Below, piece after piece: positions 1-10,373 of a stretch of DNA of 64,000 nt; position 1 is the stretch's first letter; every line of letters starts with the position of its first letter. The stretch comes from Cymodocea nodosa (taxonomy: Eukaryota; Streptophyta; Magnoliopsida; Alismatales; Cymodoceaceae). Position numbers and translations under genes: made by a program. The notes beneath the pieces are model-generated. The model ran no database searches. It saw nothing but the letters and a program-made list of their open reading frames with translations, and was not told the DNA's origin. Where the stretch lies: assembly GCA_036874045.1 (NCBI GenBank), contig CM072341.1:9064501-9128500 (forward strand), given 5' to 3'.

Positions 1-42
1 TAGAAATACTTTCGTCTGCATGCATCTTAAAGAGTTCATATT
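1..42 (-). pseudogene. Gag fragment of copia element B, left of insertion A
   Basis: These bases match A's own gag at about 4826-4865, so they are gag of a second family member (B) into which A inserted. The other half of the broken gag resumes at 7086. The last five bases, ATATT (38-42), pair with ATACT at 7086-7090 as the target duplication of A, with one mismatch. The rest of B's gag and its pol must lie left of the window. Confidence 0.8.
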
Positions 43-539
43 TGTAGGATCGTATGGCTACACAAGAGGGGGGTGAATTGTGTATCTTTAATATTTTCTG
101 AAATATAATTGAAACTTTAAAACTCAAAAACAAGTCTAGACATTGTTTTCATAAAATCATTTTTATTCAAGGTTTCAATTACAATATACAATTCAATTCT
201 CCTTAGAAATTGTAGATGCAATTATATTTCGATACCATGTATCATCTAAACAATTTCATAACTACAAACAAAGAAAACTAATTTGCGGAATTTAAAACTT
301 TTCTCCCTGTTTGAGATCTTTCTTCTTCTTCTTTTTCTTCTTCAGCAATTCTTCAGTGACGAATATCTTGTCTTTTCATGCTTCACTGAATTTGCTTTCT
401 TCTGATACTTCAAATCTTTAGTGACGAAAATCTTACCTTTTTATGCTTCACTGAACTTTCTTTCACTTGAGAGATTTTCCCCGAGAGATTTTTCTTTTGG
501 TGTGTAGGGATGGTTTGATCCTTGAAAAGATTTTTCTTT
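43..539 (-). repeat. Truncated 3' LTR of A
   Basis: This matches the first 500 or so bases of the LTR at 5443-7085, beginning TGTAGGATCGTATGG, up to TTTTCTTT at 532-539. It then continues as reverse-transcriptase sequence. The missing part, roughly 1.1 kb, includes the dyad and G-box arrays of the family. The eight bases TTTTCTTT occur in both parents of the junction, which suggests microhomology-mediated deletion. Confidence 0.9.
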
Positions 540-1191
540 GATCTATAGATTTTCCTATGTCATCAATATCTAACTTTAAAGTAGTACTCATAGGAGTTCC
601 TCGAATCCTTGTATCATTAGAATTAAATTTCTTAAGTATTTCATCTGCATATTTTTCTTAATTTAAAAATATACCTTTATCCATTTGCTTAATTTGAAGT
701 CCTAGAAAATATGAAAGTTCTCCTATCATACTCATTTCAAACTGACTAGTCATCTCTTCAGAGAATATTTCTATCAACTTATCAAAGGTTGCTCCAAAGA
801 TTATATCATCCATGTATATTTGAACAACAATCTGATCTTTACCATCTCTCTTAATAAATAGAGTATGATCCACTTTTCCCATGATATAGCCTTTTTCTAT
901 TAAAAAAGTAGACAATCTTTCATACCATGATCTAGGTGCTTGCTTCAAACCATATAAGGCTTTCTTCAATTTATACACAAAGTCAGGATTTTTAATATCT
1001 TCAAATCCAGGTGGTTGTTTTACATAGACTTCTTCATTAATTAAACCATTTAGAAATGCACTCTTTACATTCATTTGATATAATTTAAAATCCATATAAC
1101 AAGCATAGGCCAATAATATTCTAATACTTTCTAACCTAGCCACAGGAGCAAATGTTTCATCATAATCTAATCCTTCTTCCTATGTATACCC
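540..1191 (-). pseudogene. Reverse transcriptase of A (broken)
   Basis: This is the central part of a copia RT (RVT_2 type). The longest open stretch (658-1143) holds KALYGLKQAPRSWY, the catalytic YMDDI, and FGAT followed by SYFLGLQIKQ. It is separated from the upstream polyprotein by a Gln-to-stop change (CAA to TAA) and a TAG in the GYT-EEGLDYDETFAP block; the same TAG is present in H. At the 3' end it runs into the truncated LTR. No RNase H follows. Confidence 0.9.
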
Positions 1192-3042
1192 TTATGCAAG
1201 TAATCTAGCTTTATTCCTTATAATTTGACCAGTTTCGTTAGTTTTGTTTCTAAAGATCCACTTTGTACCTATTATGGATTGATTTTCTGGTGGAGAGACT
1301 AATTCCCATACATCATTTCTGATGAATTGATTTAGTTCTTGTTGCATTGCCACTATCCAATTTTCATCAAATAATGCTTCTTGTATATTCCTTGGTTCCA
1401 CCATAGAAACAAACATACACATACTATTTAAATTTACTGAAGCTCTAGTTTTAACTCCCTCATTAATATTACCAATGACTTGAGTAATGGGATGTGATGA
1501 AGAATAACACCAATTTCTCTGATTTTCCTCAATATTCTCATCAACATCTGAAAGTCCATCACTTTCATCATTAGTTTGATCATTTAAGTTCATATTTTTG
1601 ATTTTCTCAGATAAATCATCAATCTCTCTATTGATCTCTAACTCATTTGGAAAATTGATCATATCATCATTATTAGCTTTAGATTGAGATTCTCTAAGAG
1701 AATTTTCATTGAAGCTTAGATGGAGGGTTTCTTCAATAGTCCTAGAAGTCTTGTTATATACTCTATAGGCTTTACTTCTAGTAGAGTAACCTACAAAAAT
1801 TCCTTCATCCGATTTGGCTTGAAATTTATCCATTTTATCCTTAGTATTAAGAATAAAACACTTGCAGCCAAATGGTTTCATATAGGAAATTTTTGGAACC
1901 CTATTAAACATAATTTCAAAAGGAGTTTTATTAACATGAGGTCTTAAATGACTTCTGTTAATAACATAACAAGCTGTATTTACTACTTCAGCCCAAAGAT
2001 TTTGAGGTAACTTATGTTCATTCAACATAGTTTTGGCCATTTCTTGAAGTGATCTATTCTTTCTCTCAACAACACCATTTTGACACGGTGCTCTTGGAAA
2101 AGAAAATCTGTGATCAATGCCATGCTCATTACAATAGTTATCCATTTGATCATTATCAAATTCAGTTCCATGATCACTCCTAAGTTTTTGAATAGAGACA
2201 CTTTGCTCATTTTGAACAAAATTGCAAAACATTTTAAATTTTTCAAAAACTTCTGTCTTAGATCCTAGAAAATATACCCAAGTGTATCTAGAGAAGTCAT
2301 CTACTAAAACAAATACATACCGTTTACCACCAAGACTCATGATTCTTGTTGGTCCAAATAGATCCATATGTATAAGTTCTAAGACTTTCTTGCTTGAAAT
2401 ATCAGTTTTGAATTTAAAAGAGTTTTTGTGAAGTTTACCAAACTCACATGCATCACACATAAAGTTCTTTGAGTATTTAATCTTTGGTAAACCTCTCACT
2501 AAATGTTTTCTAGATAGTTTATGTAACAGTCTCATATTTATATGCCCAATCCTTCTATGCCCTAGATATGCATCACTAGTTTCAGCTAGCAAACATGAAT
2601 TTAAATCAACTGCACTAGAAGGTAAAGATAAAATACATACAGAACCTTCTCTTTTAGCAATAAACTTAATTTCATCTGTATTTTTATCAATTATTTTGCA
2701 TACATTATCTTCAAACACTACATAATATCCATTTTCAGTTAGTTTTATGACACTCAGTAAATTAAATCCTAGGTTTTCTACATATAGTACATTCGAAATA
2801 ACACAAGTAGGAGTTATTTGAACATTGCCCATACCTATGATTTTATCTTTGCTTTTGTTTCCAAATGTAACACTTCCTTTCATGGTATTTGTAAAATTTT
2901 GTAATAGACTTTTTTGTCCGGTCATGTGACTTGACGCTCCACTGTCCAAGATCCATTTTGATGTTGTTTCCTCTTGCAACAAATTAAGAAAAACTTTTTC
3001 TTGGTACCCAATGTTGTTGAGGACCAAGTTCATTAAACGCAT
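1192..3042 (-). CDS. Protease, integrase and RT start of A
   Basis: An open stretch of 616 codons. The retropepsin motif WILDSGASSHMTG puts the catalytic Asp at residue 33. The pre-integrase zinc finger is H162, H167, C196, C199. The integrase core has D227, D290 and E326 with the usual D-35-E spacing, and SFPRAPCQNGVVERKNR around the Glu. The C-terminus enters RT ([14 protein letters not shown], then GTKWIFRNK) and stops at a TAA where H reads CAA. In life this would be processed from a gag-pol polyprotein. All catalytic residues of protease and integrase are present. Confidence 0.92.
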   Translation of the reverse strand: MRLMNLVLNNIGYQEKVFLNLLQEETTSKWILDSGASSHMTGQKSLLQNFTNTMKGSVTFGNKSKDKIIGMGNVQITPTCVISNVLYVENLGFNLLSVIKLTENGYYVVFEDNVCKIIDKNTDEIKFIAKREGSVCILSLPSSAVDLNSCLLAETSDAYLGHRRIGHINMRLLHKLSRKHLVRGLPKIKYSKNFMCDACEFGKLHKNSFKFKTDISSKKVLELIHMDLFGPTRIMSLGGKRYVFVLVDDFSRYTWVYFLGSKTEVFEKFKMFCNFVQNEQSVSIQKLRSDHGTEFDNDQMDNYCNEHGIDHRFSFPRAPCQNGVVERKNRSLQEMAKTMLNEHKLPQNLWAEVVNTACYVINRSHLRPHVNKTPFEIMFNRVPKISYMKPFGCKCFILNTKDKMDKFQAKSDEGIFVGYSTRSKAYRVYNKTSRTIEETLHLSFNENSLRESQSKANNDDMINFPNELEINREIDDLSEKIKNMNLNDQTNDESDGLSDVDENIEENQRNWCYSSSHPITQVIGNINEGVKTRASVNLNSMCMFVSMVEPRNIQEALFDENWIVAMQQELNQFIRNDVWELVSPPENQSIIGTKWIFRNKTNETGQIIRNKARLLA

Positions 3043-3748
3043 ATTTCTTCTTTTTGTTTAAAAATAGTTTAACATTATCATTTATATTCTTATTAGTTGT
3101 AAGTACTATTGATTTATCATTAGCTTCATACTCATATATAGCATTATTGCTTTTACAATCATTCCTTTTGTTTTAAGATGTAGTATAATCAAGACCAAAC
3201 CGATTTTTATCACATGTTAATTTATTTCGGTCATGCTCATACATTTCATTAAGTTCATACTAGGATTTTGTACTTGTAGTAACATTTTCCGTACATACAG
3301 AATCTTTTTCTGCACAAGAATTTTTAGTTTTATCACATGCAGAATGAGTAATTGGTCGAATACCAGTGTATTGAATTACATGCTCAGGTTTCTAAATTTT
3401 CAGTTTACTACAATTGTCTGAAATTTTAAAAACATTAGAAACTGAATTTCTAGAACAAGAAACAAGATTTTTAGAAACATTTATAGTCATGTTGGAAGTA
3501 CAATTTGACAAATCACATTGATTTATATTATTACTGCATGATTCATCCCTTGAAGTACCTACCTCTACATATTTATTACCTTGTTTCATAATAAAAGGAA
3601 TTTTAGTCTTAGATTTACTTGAACTGCAACTAATAAATCCTTTATTGGCTTGAGATTCAGGATATTCAGGATAATCAAATCCTAAGCCAAATTTATAAGA
3701 CACCGCAAGGGTACTAGTTAGTTTGTCTAACTTAGTTTGACTTAAATT
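3043..3748 (-). pseudogene. Gag-pol linker of A
   Basis: Degenerate coding sequence between gag and protease. The gag frame would continue through its TAG stop into ten or so residues and then SYKFGLGFDYPEYP, a type of linker segment seen after gag in SIRE-like elements. The longest open part is 3392-3703, Ser- and Asn-rich, with no domain I recognise. Several stops occur between 3043 and 3391, so this copy could not make a continuous gag-pol protein. Confidence 0.7.
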
Positions 3749-5242
3749 CTATTTGTCAATAGTAGAATTTAAATCTTGCTCTCTCAGTTTTAATTTTTCT
3801 ATCTCTAATTTAAGTTCATTTATATTGTTTCTCAACATTTCATTTTCAGATTCTATCTTTAATTTTTCAACATTTATATTCTGTATTTGCTCATGCAAGA
3901 TACATTCATTAAATCTAAATTTTTGCAAATCTCTAGCATGATTTTCATTATCACATTTAAACTTTTCTAAAGTAGTAGACAGGAAACAATTTTCTTCTTC
4001 CATAATGGATGAAGATTTTCTAATATTCTTATTTTCTAGTTTACATACTTTAAGTTTTTGTAATAATGCATGATAAGCACATAATAATTCATCAAAGTTG
4101 AAATCTGAATGACTTTCAGGATCAGATATTACCTCAGACTCATCTGCCATGAAGCACACATGAGCAACATCTTCTAACTCTTGTTCTCCTTCTAAATGTG
4201 AACATTTTGATGCTGATTCCTCAGATTCAGACTCTTCAGACATGTCATCCCAAGTGACCTTCAAAGCCTTTTTCTTGTAAAACTTTTTCTGAGTTTTCTG
4301 AGCCGTCTTCTTCTGATTTGTCCTACTTTGCTTTTCATTTTTCCTCATAGGACAATCTGGAGAAAGATGTCCAGGTTTCTTACAGTTGTAACATACATAC
4401 TTTCGGGATGAAGAATTCTTGTCATTCAATGATTTTGATGTTGAGGGTTTATCATTTTTGTTCCTTTGGTGTTTCCTAGCTTTCCATGCTCTCTTGAATT
4501 TCCTAGTCAGCAAAATCAAATCCTCGTCAAAATCAGTAGATATATCAGAATCTGAATTAATTTCGAAAGCTATTTCTTTCTTCATTTTTAGTTTGTTGTG
4601 ACTTAGTGATTTATTTAATTGAACTTTATAAGATGTTAAATTTCCTATAAGTTCATTCATAGTATAAACATTTAAATCTCGTGATTCCTCAATTGATGTT
4701 ACTTTCTGAGACCATTCAAAACTTAGGGATCTGAGAATTTTCCTCACCAAATCCTTCTGTTCAAAATTCTTTCCTAAACATTTTAAAGAGTTTATGATAT
4801 CAAGAAATCTGGAAAACATCTTAGAAATATTTTCATCTTCATGCATCTTAAAGAGTTCATACTTATGAATCAACATGTTTATTTTTGTATCTTTAACTTG
4901 AGAAGTACCTTCATGTGAAACTTCTAATGCATGGCACACCTCATAAGCAGATTTATATGCCGATACTTTACTGAACTGTTCATAACTCAATGCATAGAAT
5001 AAAATATTTAAGCCCTTAGCATTCAGAGTTTCATTTTCTTTTTTAGTAATTGTCCAAGTATTATAAGGAGTAGTTAGCGAAGTATATGGTTTAGAAATCA
5101 TGAACCAAAATTTATGATCTATACTTTGAAGAAAAACAGTCATCCTATATTTCCAATATTCAAAATGTATTCCATCAAATAAAGGAGGACGATTAAGATT
5201 TTGGCCTTCATATAAAGAAAAATTACCATTTCTAGTAGCCAT
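3749..5242 (-). CDS. Gag (capsid and nucleocapsid) of A
   Basis: An intact 497-codon copia gag, which would form the particle and package RNA. Residues 22-210 are the UBN2-type gag domain (FEYWKYRMTVFLQSID near the start). Residues 284-297 form one CCHC zinc knuckle with C284, C287, H292 and C297 and the order CX2CX4HX4C. A Lys/Arg-rich stretch flanks the knuckle. Residues about 400-497 look like a long coiled coil, Glu/Lys/Leu/Asn-rich. The ATG follows the PBS by about 190 bases, which fits a 5' leader. Confidence 0.93.
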   Translation of the reverse strand: MATRNGNFSLYEGQNLNRPPLFDGIHFEYWKYRMTVFLQSIDHKFWFMISKPYTSLTTPYNTWTITKKENETLNAKGLNILFYALSYEQFSKVSAYKSAYEVCHALEVSHEGTSQVKDTKINMLIHKYELFKMHEDENISKMFSRFLDIINSLKCLGKNFEQKDLVRKILRSLSFEWSQKVTSIEESRDLNVYTMNELIGNLTSYKVQLNKSLSHNKLKMKKEIAFEINSDSDISTDFDEDLILLTRKFKRAWKARKHQRNKNDKPSTSKSLNDKNSSSRKYVCYNCKKPGHLSPDCPMRKNEKQSRTNQKKTAQKTQKKFYKKKALKVTWDDMSEESESEESASKCSHLEGEQELEDVAHVCFMADESEVISDPESHSDFNFDELLCAYHALLQKLKVCKLENKNIRKSSSIMEEENCFLSTTLEKFKCDNENHARDLQKFRFNECILHEQIQNINVEKLKIESENEMLRNNINELKLEIEKLKLREQDLNSTIDK

Positions 5243-5428
5243 TTTACCTTAGATTTTTCAACCTATTTGATTTTAAATAGTCTAAAAACTTTAAAACAAC
5301 TTGAGCCTTAAATCAATAGAGTTAAACCTATGCTCCGATATTAATTTCCATTTAAAAATAAGGATGATAGAATAAGCAATGATATTAAAGAAGTTGGTAT
5401 CGATTTTATATCAAAGATTATTCACAAA

Positions 5429-5440
5429 GCTCTAATACCA
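5429..5440 (-). other. Primer-binding site of A (initiator Met tRNA)
   Basis: On the minus strand this reads TGGTATTAGAGC, one base from the canonical TGGTATCAGAGC complement of initiator Met tRNA. It lies two bases inside the 5' LTR. This is where minus-strand cDNA synthesis would start. Confidence 0.9.
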
Positions 5441-6301
5441 CTTGTAGGATCGTATGGCTACACAAGAGGGGGGTGAATTATGTATCTTTAATATTTTCTG
5501 AAATATAATTGAAACTTTAAAACTCAAAAACAAGTCGAGACATTGTTTTCATAAAATCATTTTTATTCAAGGTTTCAATTACAATATACAATTCAATTCT
5601 TCTCAAAAATTGTAGATGCAATTATATTTTGATACCATGTATCATCTAAACAATTTCATAACTACAAACAGAGAAAACTAATTTGCGAAATTTAAAACTT
5701 TTCTCCCTGTTTGAGATCTTTCTTCTTCTTTTTCTTCTTCAGCAATTCTTCAGTGACGAATATCTTGTCTTTTCATGCTTCACCGAATTTGCTTTCTTCT
5801 GATACTTCAAATCTTCAGTGATGAAAATCTTACCTTTTTATGCTTCATGAACTTTCTTCCACTTGAGAGATTTTCCCCGAGAAGGTGTTTTTGATCCCTG
5901 AAAAGATTTTTCTTTTGGTGTGCAGGGATGGTTTGATCCTTGAAAAGATTTTTCTTTTTGTGTGCAAGGATAAATTGATCAACGAGAATTCTATGCCTTT
6001 TATATTGTATCTTCATTTCATACATATCCTTCATGTTTAACCACTACCAGTTTTCCACTTCTCCACGTCTTTTCTTTTTCCTTCATCGAAACACACACGT
6101 TCTAACCCACGTTTATATTTTGAATTTTCTTTAATCATCAGTCTTGGATCTTTGAAAAATTTCCTGCAAAATAAACTTTCTCGTCCAAAAGTTTTTCATC
6201 AGTGTAATAAGAAGTCGTTACTTTAATGTTAACTAAACGAGTAATACAAGTATATATATAACTTAACGTTTCTAACTTAACGAGTTCCTCATGTGCCATT
6301 T

Positions 6302-6771
6302 CACGTGACAAGTATTGTAGCTAACTCAACGAACTAAGTCTGTGGTGTTATGCTATCTCAACGAATCATCTCCGTTGTGCTATGATAACTCAACGAACCA
6401 TTTCCGTTGTGTTATGATAACTCAACGAACCATTTCCGTTGTGTTATGATAATTCAACGAACCAGTAATAAACAAATGTTTTTATAATAAGAATTTTACC
6501 ACGTGCAAAAAATAACAACTTAAGTTTATAACGCTAACCTAACGCGTTGCCTTAGTGTTCAATATAGCAACTGAACACGTTTAGTTATGTTAATTTAACG
6601 AGTTAAACATGTGCACCTCACGTGATACAATACAACATTCATAACTTATAATTTCACCACGTGTATAACACTAACTCAACGAGTTCGTCTCTTCTTTTAC
6701 TCACTAACTTAACGAGTTATTACGTAACCTATTTTAACTGTTAAGCCTGTAATTTAACGAGTTCTCACGTG
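6302..6771. promoter_or_regulatory. G-box cluster with TAACT..CGA dyads in A's LTR
   Basis: Perfect CACGTG hexamers occur at 6302, 6500, 6619, 6658 and 6766, each set among TAACTtAACGAGTT or TAACTcAACGAA motifs. CACGTG is a known core for plant bZIP and bHLH factors. The AACG core resembles plant MYB sites. Position in U3 suggests a promoter or enhancer role, but this is inference from motifs alone. Confidence 0.45.
6322..6465. repeat. 32-bp minisatellite in A's LTR
   Basis: Four tandem 32-bp units plus a 16-bp partial unit. Each unit starts TAACTCAACGAA and ends CCGTTGTGTTATGA. The two arms, TAACTCAACG and CGTTGTGTTA, are reverse complements with one mismatch, so each unit can form a hairpin. 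B's LTR has two units (from 8468) and D's LTR has one (about 54772), so copy number varies within the family. Confidence 0.85.
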
Positions 6772-7085
6772 ACCTCTATACAAACAAAACTCTAACTTAA
6801 CGAGTTGTCTAAACGTGCACTGTTCATGATATAGAAGATATAACATTAAAACATATCATGCTTTTCAATAAAAACACACGTTAACTTAATGTTTATAGCT
6901 AAATGAGAAATTAATGCAACGAAACGACTAGATATTAACTTCAGATCCAATACAGACAAGTATTTATATCAGTAAGCTTTTTCTGTATTAATTGATGATT
7001 TTAATTTCTTTTCACAAGCAATAGTAATTGAGCAAATATGATTATTTTCATTCAGCACACATCATCAAAACAAAAATACTCAATA

Positions 7086-7428
7086 ATACTTATAAATCAA
7101 CATGTTTATTTTAGTCTCTTTAACTTGAGAAGTACCTTCATGTGAAACTTCTAATGCATGCCACACCTCATAAGCAGATTTATATGCCGATGCTTTACTG
7201 AACTATTCATAACTCAGTGCACAAAATAAAATATTTAAGCCCTTATAATTTAGAGTTTCATTTTCTTTTTCAGTAATTGTCCAAGTATTATAAAGGGTAG
7301 ATAACAGAGTATATGGTTTAGAAATCATGAACCACAACTTATGATCTATACTTTGAAGAAAAACAGTCATCCTATATTTCCAATATTCAAAATGTATTCC
7401 ATGAAAAATTACCATTTCCAGTAGTCAT
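7086..7428 (-). pseudogene. Gag N-terminal fragment of B
   Basis: This matches the first 130 or so codons of A's gag (HFEYWKYRMTVFLQSID at about 7330-7400). The ancestral ATG is at 7426-7428, followed by MTTGNGNFS. A 41-bp deletion relative to A removes the LYEGQNLNRPPLFD region and shifts the frame. A TAG replaces the Gln codon after LSYE near 7204. The left end is cut by A. Confidence 0.88.
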
Positions 7429-7614
7429 CTTACCTTAGATTTTTCAACCTATTTGATTTTAAACAGTCTAAAAACTTTAAAACAACTTGAGCCTTAAATC
7501 AAGAAAGTTAAATGTATGCTCGGATATTAATGTCTGTTTAAAAACAAGGAAGGTGGAATAAGCAATGATAAGAAATAAGTTGGTATCGATTTTATATCAA
7601 AGATTATTAACAAA

Positions 7615-7626
7615 GCTCTAATACCA
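7615..7626 (-). other. Primer-binding site of B
   Basis: The minus strand reads TGGTATTAGAGC, identical to A's PBS, two bases from the LTR start at 7629. Confidence 0.88.
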
Positions 7627-7628
7627 CT

Positions 7629-9173
7629 TGTAGGATCGTATGGCTACATAAGAGGGGGGTGAATTGTGTTTTTCAATATTTTTGAATATAATTGAAACTT
7701 TAAAACTCAAAAACAAGTCGAGACATTGTTTTCATAAAATCATTTTTATTCAAGGTTTCAATTGCAATATACAATTCAATTCTCCTCAGAAATTGTAGAT
7801 GCAATTATATCTCGATACCATGTATCATCTAAACAATTTCATAATTACAAACAGAGAAAACTAATTTGCAGAATTTAAAACATTTCTCCCTATTTGAGAT
7901 CTTTCTTCTTCTTCTTCTTTCTTCTTCAGCAATTCTTTAGTAATGAATATCTTGTCTTTTTATGCTTCATTGAATTTGCTTTCTTCTAATACTTCAAATC
8001 TTTAGTGACGTAAATCTTACCCTTTTATACTTCACTGAATTTTCTTCCACCTAAGAGCTTTTCCCTAAAGAGGTGTTTTTGATCCCTAAAAAGATTTTTC
8101 ATTTTGTGTGCAGGGATAATTTTATCAACGAGAATTCTATGCCTTTTATACTATATCTTCATTTCATGCATATCCTCCACGTTTAATCACTACCAGTTTT
8201 CCACTTCTCCATGTCTTTTCTTTTTCCTTTATCGAAATACACACGTTCTGACCCACGTTTACATTTCGAATTTTCTTTAATCATCAGTCTTGGATCTCTG
8301 AAAATTTTCCTACAAAATAAACTTTCTCGTCCAAAATTTTTTCATTAGTGTAATAAGAAGTCGTTATTTTAATGTTAACTAAACGAGTAACACAAGTATA
8401 TATAAAACTTAACGTTTCTAACTTAACGAGTTTCTCATGTGCCAACTCACATGACAAGTATTGTAGCTAACTCAACGAACTATCTCTGTGGTGTTATGCT
8501 AACTCAACGAACCATCTCCGTTGTGTTATGATAACTTAATGAATTAGTAATAAAAAATGTTTTTATAATAAGAATTTTACTACATGCAAAAAATAACAAC
8601 TTAAGTTTATAATGCTAACCTAACGCGTTGCCTTAGTGTTTAATATAGCAACTCAACGTGTTTAGTTATGTTAACTTAACAAGTTAAACATGTGCACCTC
8701 ATGTGATACAATATAACATTTGTAACTTATAATTTCACCATGTGTATAACACTAACTTAACGAGTTCGTCTCTTCTTTTACTCACTAACTTAACGAGTTC
8801 TCACGTGACCTATTTTAACCTTTAAGCCTCTAACTTAATGAGTTCTCACGTGATCTCTATACAAACAAAACTCTAACTTAACGAATTGTCTAAACGTGCA
8901 TTGTACATAATATAGAAAATATAACTTTAAAACATATCATGCTTTTCAATAAAAACACACGTTAACTTAACGTTTAGTTAAATGAGAAATTAATGCAATG
9001 AAACGACTAGTTATTAACTTAGTATAATTTTAGATCCAATACAGATAAGTATTTATATTAGTAAACTTTTTCTATATTAATCTATGATTTTAATTTCTTT
9101 TCACAAGCAATAGTAATTGAGCAAATATGATTATTCTCATTTAGCACACATCATCAAAACAAAATACTCAACA
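7629..9173 (-). repeat. 5' LTR of B (1545 bp)
   Basis: Starts TGTAGGATCGTATGG and ends TACTCAACA. It is the same family as A's LTR but older-looking: fewer minisatellite units, several CACGTG boxes mutated (for example to CATGTG), and scattered substitutions. It is followed directly by C's LTR at 9174. Confidence 0.92.
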
Positions 9174-9913
9174 GGATCCTTGTTTGTAATGTAGCTCGTA
9201 CTCTCTATTAGTAGTCAAACTATGTCTTCATGTTCAGCATGTTCATCCACTTAATCTATAATCCATAATCCACGTACTAATTTTTTTCTTTAATCCAAAT
9301 TACTATGTTTTTGAATTTCCACTTTCTCTACTATCATTTTGAATTTCCACTATCTCCACTCGTAGATTCACCAAAACTTTAATTTCCTAGAGTCTTGTAG
9401 AATATCTTCTAAGTCTTCGATTTAGTCGAACACTTATCTTTTAAGTCCTGTAAAAACTCGAATACTTATCTGTAACTCTTCGAGTTTTTGCACTTGCAAA
9501 ACACGTGACTAAACATAGCAAACTTATCTATTCGTTAGTCATTTTATAAAACTCGAATACTTATCTATCCATGCGAATAAAAACTCGAACAGTTATCTAA
9601 CTATTCAATTTTCATTACCGAACGTACATGGAAAGCACATGACAACTTAAAACATTAAAAACACATGTGCAGATAATTTAATTATACGAGTTTTTAACAT
9701 AAACTATTCAACAAAAATGAAACGTTAACTATCCGAAAGTTTAACTATCGAAAATCTAACTCTTCGAAAAACTTTAACTTATCCAACATAAAAATGAAAC
9801 TTTCCGATAATCTGTTAACATTTAAAATCGTGACAATTATACTTAGAGAATATTATTTAGACTTATTTAAAAACTTTAATAAAGCATATATCATCAAAAC
9901 AAAATTCTTAACA
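9174..9913 (-). repeat. Partial 3' LTR of C
   Basis: Matches 45552-46286 of C's 5' LTR, from GGATCCTTGTTTGTAATG to the end TTCTTAACA. The first 476 or so bases of the LTR are left of B, outside the window. It carries AACTCGAA and TAACTCTTCGAG motifs and one CACGTG at 9502. Confidence 0.92.
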
Positions 9914-9928
9914 ATCTCCCCCTTTTTG
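9914..9928 (-). other. Polypurine tract of C
   Basis: On the minus strand AAAAAGGGGGAGAT abuts the LTR start TGTTAAG. This is the expected plus-strand primer site. A weaker C-rich echo (TTCTCCCCTATTTTGG) follows at about 9965. Confidence 0.88.
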
Positions 9929-10373
9929 ATGATGTCAAAACCTAATAAGTCAAATAATCTAACTTCTCCCCTATTTTGGCATTATAAAAAAGTAAATAGA
10001 CTATCTTCGCCTTCTTTAGTAATTAAGCCATGTAAATGTAAGGAAGAAAAACCTTGCTAAGTATACACGAATCAAAAAGATATTTTTAAACATGCATAAC
10101 TTTCGTGGATTAAGCATAAACTATTTAAACATGAACTGTGAAAAACAATCACGTGAGCATTAAGTGCAGTAAATAGTTTACATAATATATATTTGGTAAC
10201 AAATTACAATAAATAAATCATGTAATACATAATTTGTATAATCACAAGCCTCTCTATCTTCAAAAAATACTGATTAGAGTATCTGAAATTTACTTTGCAA
10301 TTTCTATACTTACTCTGTTTATTTGATCAATTACTGCTTGATCTAAATCATTTTGTGAAACTTGTGATGGTTG
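9929..10373 (-). other. 3' noncoding leader to C's polypurine tract
   Basis: AT-rich sequence between the T32-like ORF and the PPT. I see no conserved coding in either strand. A degenerate array of TATCTGTATTTATACC-like units starts near 10385 and runs into the end of the ORF, and probably explains the loss of the ORF's C-terminus. Confidence 0.5.

Larger units (their letters stand above)
43..7085 (-). mobile_element. Copia element A (SIRE/Maximus-like), internally deleted, inserted in gag of B
   Basis: A Ty1/copia LTR retrotransposon on the minus strand. Sense order is 5' LTR (5443-7085), initiator-Met PBS, gag, protease, integrase, start of RT, then an abrupt join into a truncated 3' LTR. 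Ends are TG at 43 and TA (CA in sister copies) at 7085, flanked by ATATT and ATACT. RNase H, the RT C-terminus, the polypurine tract and any 3' ORF are gone through one deletion at about 532-540. Gag and protease-integrase are each uninterrupted over hundreds of codons, so A is fairly young, but it cannot be autonomous. Confidence 0.92.
5443..7085 (-). repeat. 5' LTR of A (1643 bp)
   Basis: The full LTR begins TGTAGGATCG on the plus strand and ends ACTCAATA, where sister copies end ACTCAACA. It matches B (7629-9173) and D (53836-55445). In sense orientation the U3 half (plus 6200-7085) holds dozens of short TAACTtAACGAG-like motifs, five CACGTG boxes and a 32-bp minisatellite. The opposite end, next to the PBS, is AT-rich and contains ACAAGAGGGGGGTGAATTG, a run also shared with the LTRs of C and, in part, I. 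Confidence 0.93.
7086..9173 (-). mobile_element. Copia element B, 5' part (gag start, PBS, 5' LTR)
   Basis: This is the 5' end of a second element of A's family, interrupted by A. Sense order is 5' LTR 7629-9173, PBS 7615-7626 and gag start 7428 down to the A insertion. Right of its LTR, GGATC (9174-9178) is the right target copy; the same bases are uninterrupted in the LTR of C at 45552-45556, which shows B inserted in C's 3' LTR. B's pol and 3' LTR are left of the window. Confidence 0.88.

Noticed and set aside
6322-6465. Minisatellite as a CRISPR-like array
   Set aside because: Units are contiguous 32-bp tandem repeats without unique spacers, inside a plant LTR.
43-9173. Reading the two LTRs at 5443 and 7629 as the pair of one element
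   Set aside because: Each has its own PBS on its left side, and the gag fragment between them joins to bases 1-42; they are 5' LTRs of two nested elements.
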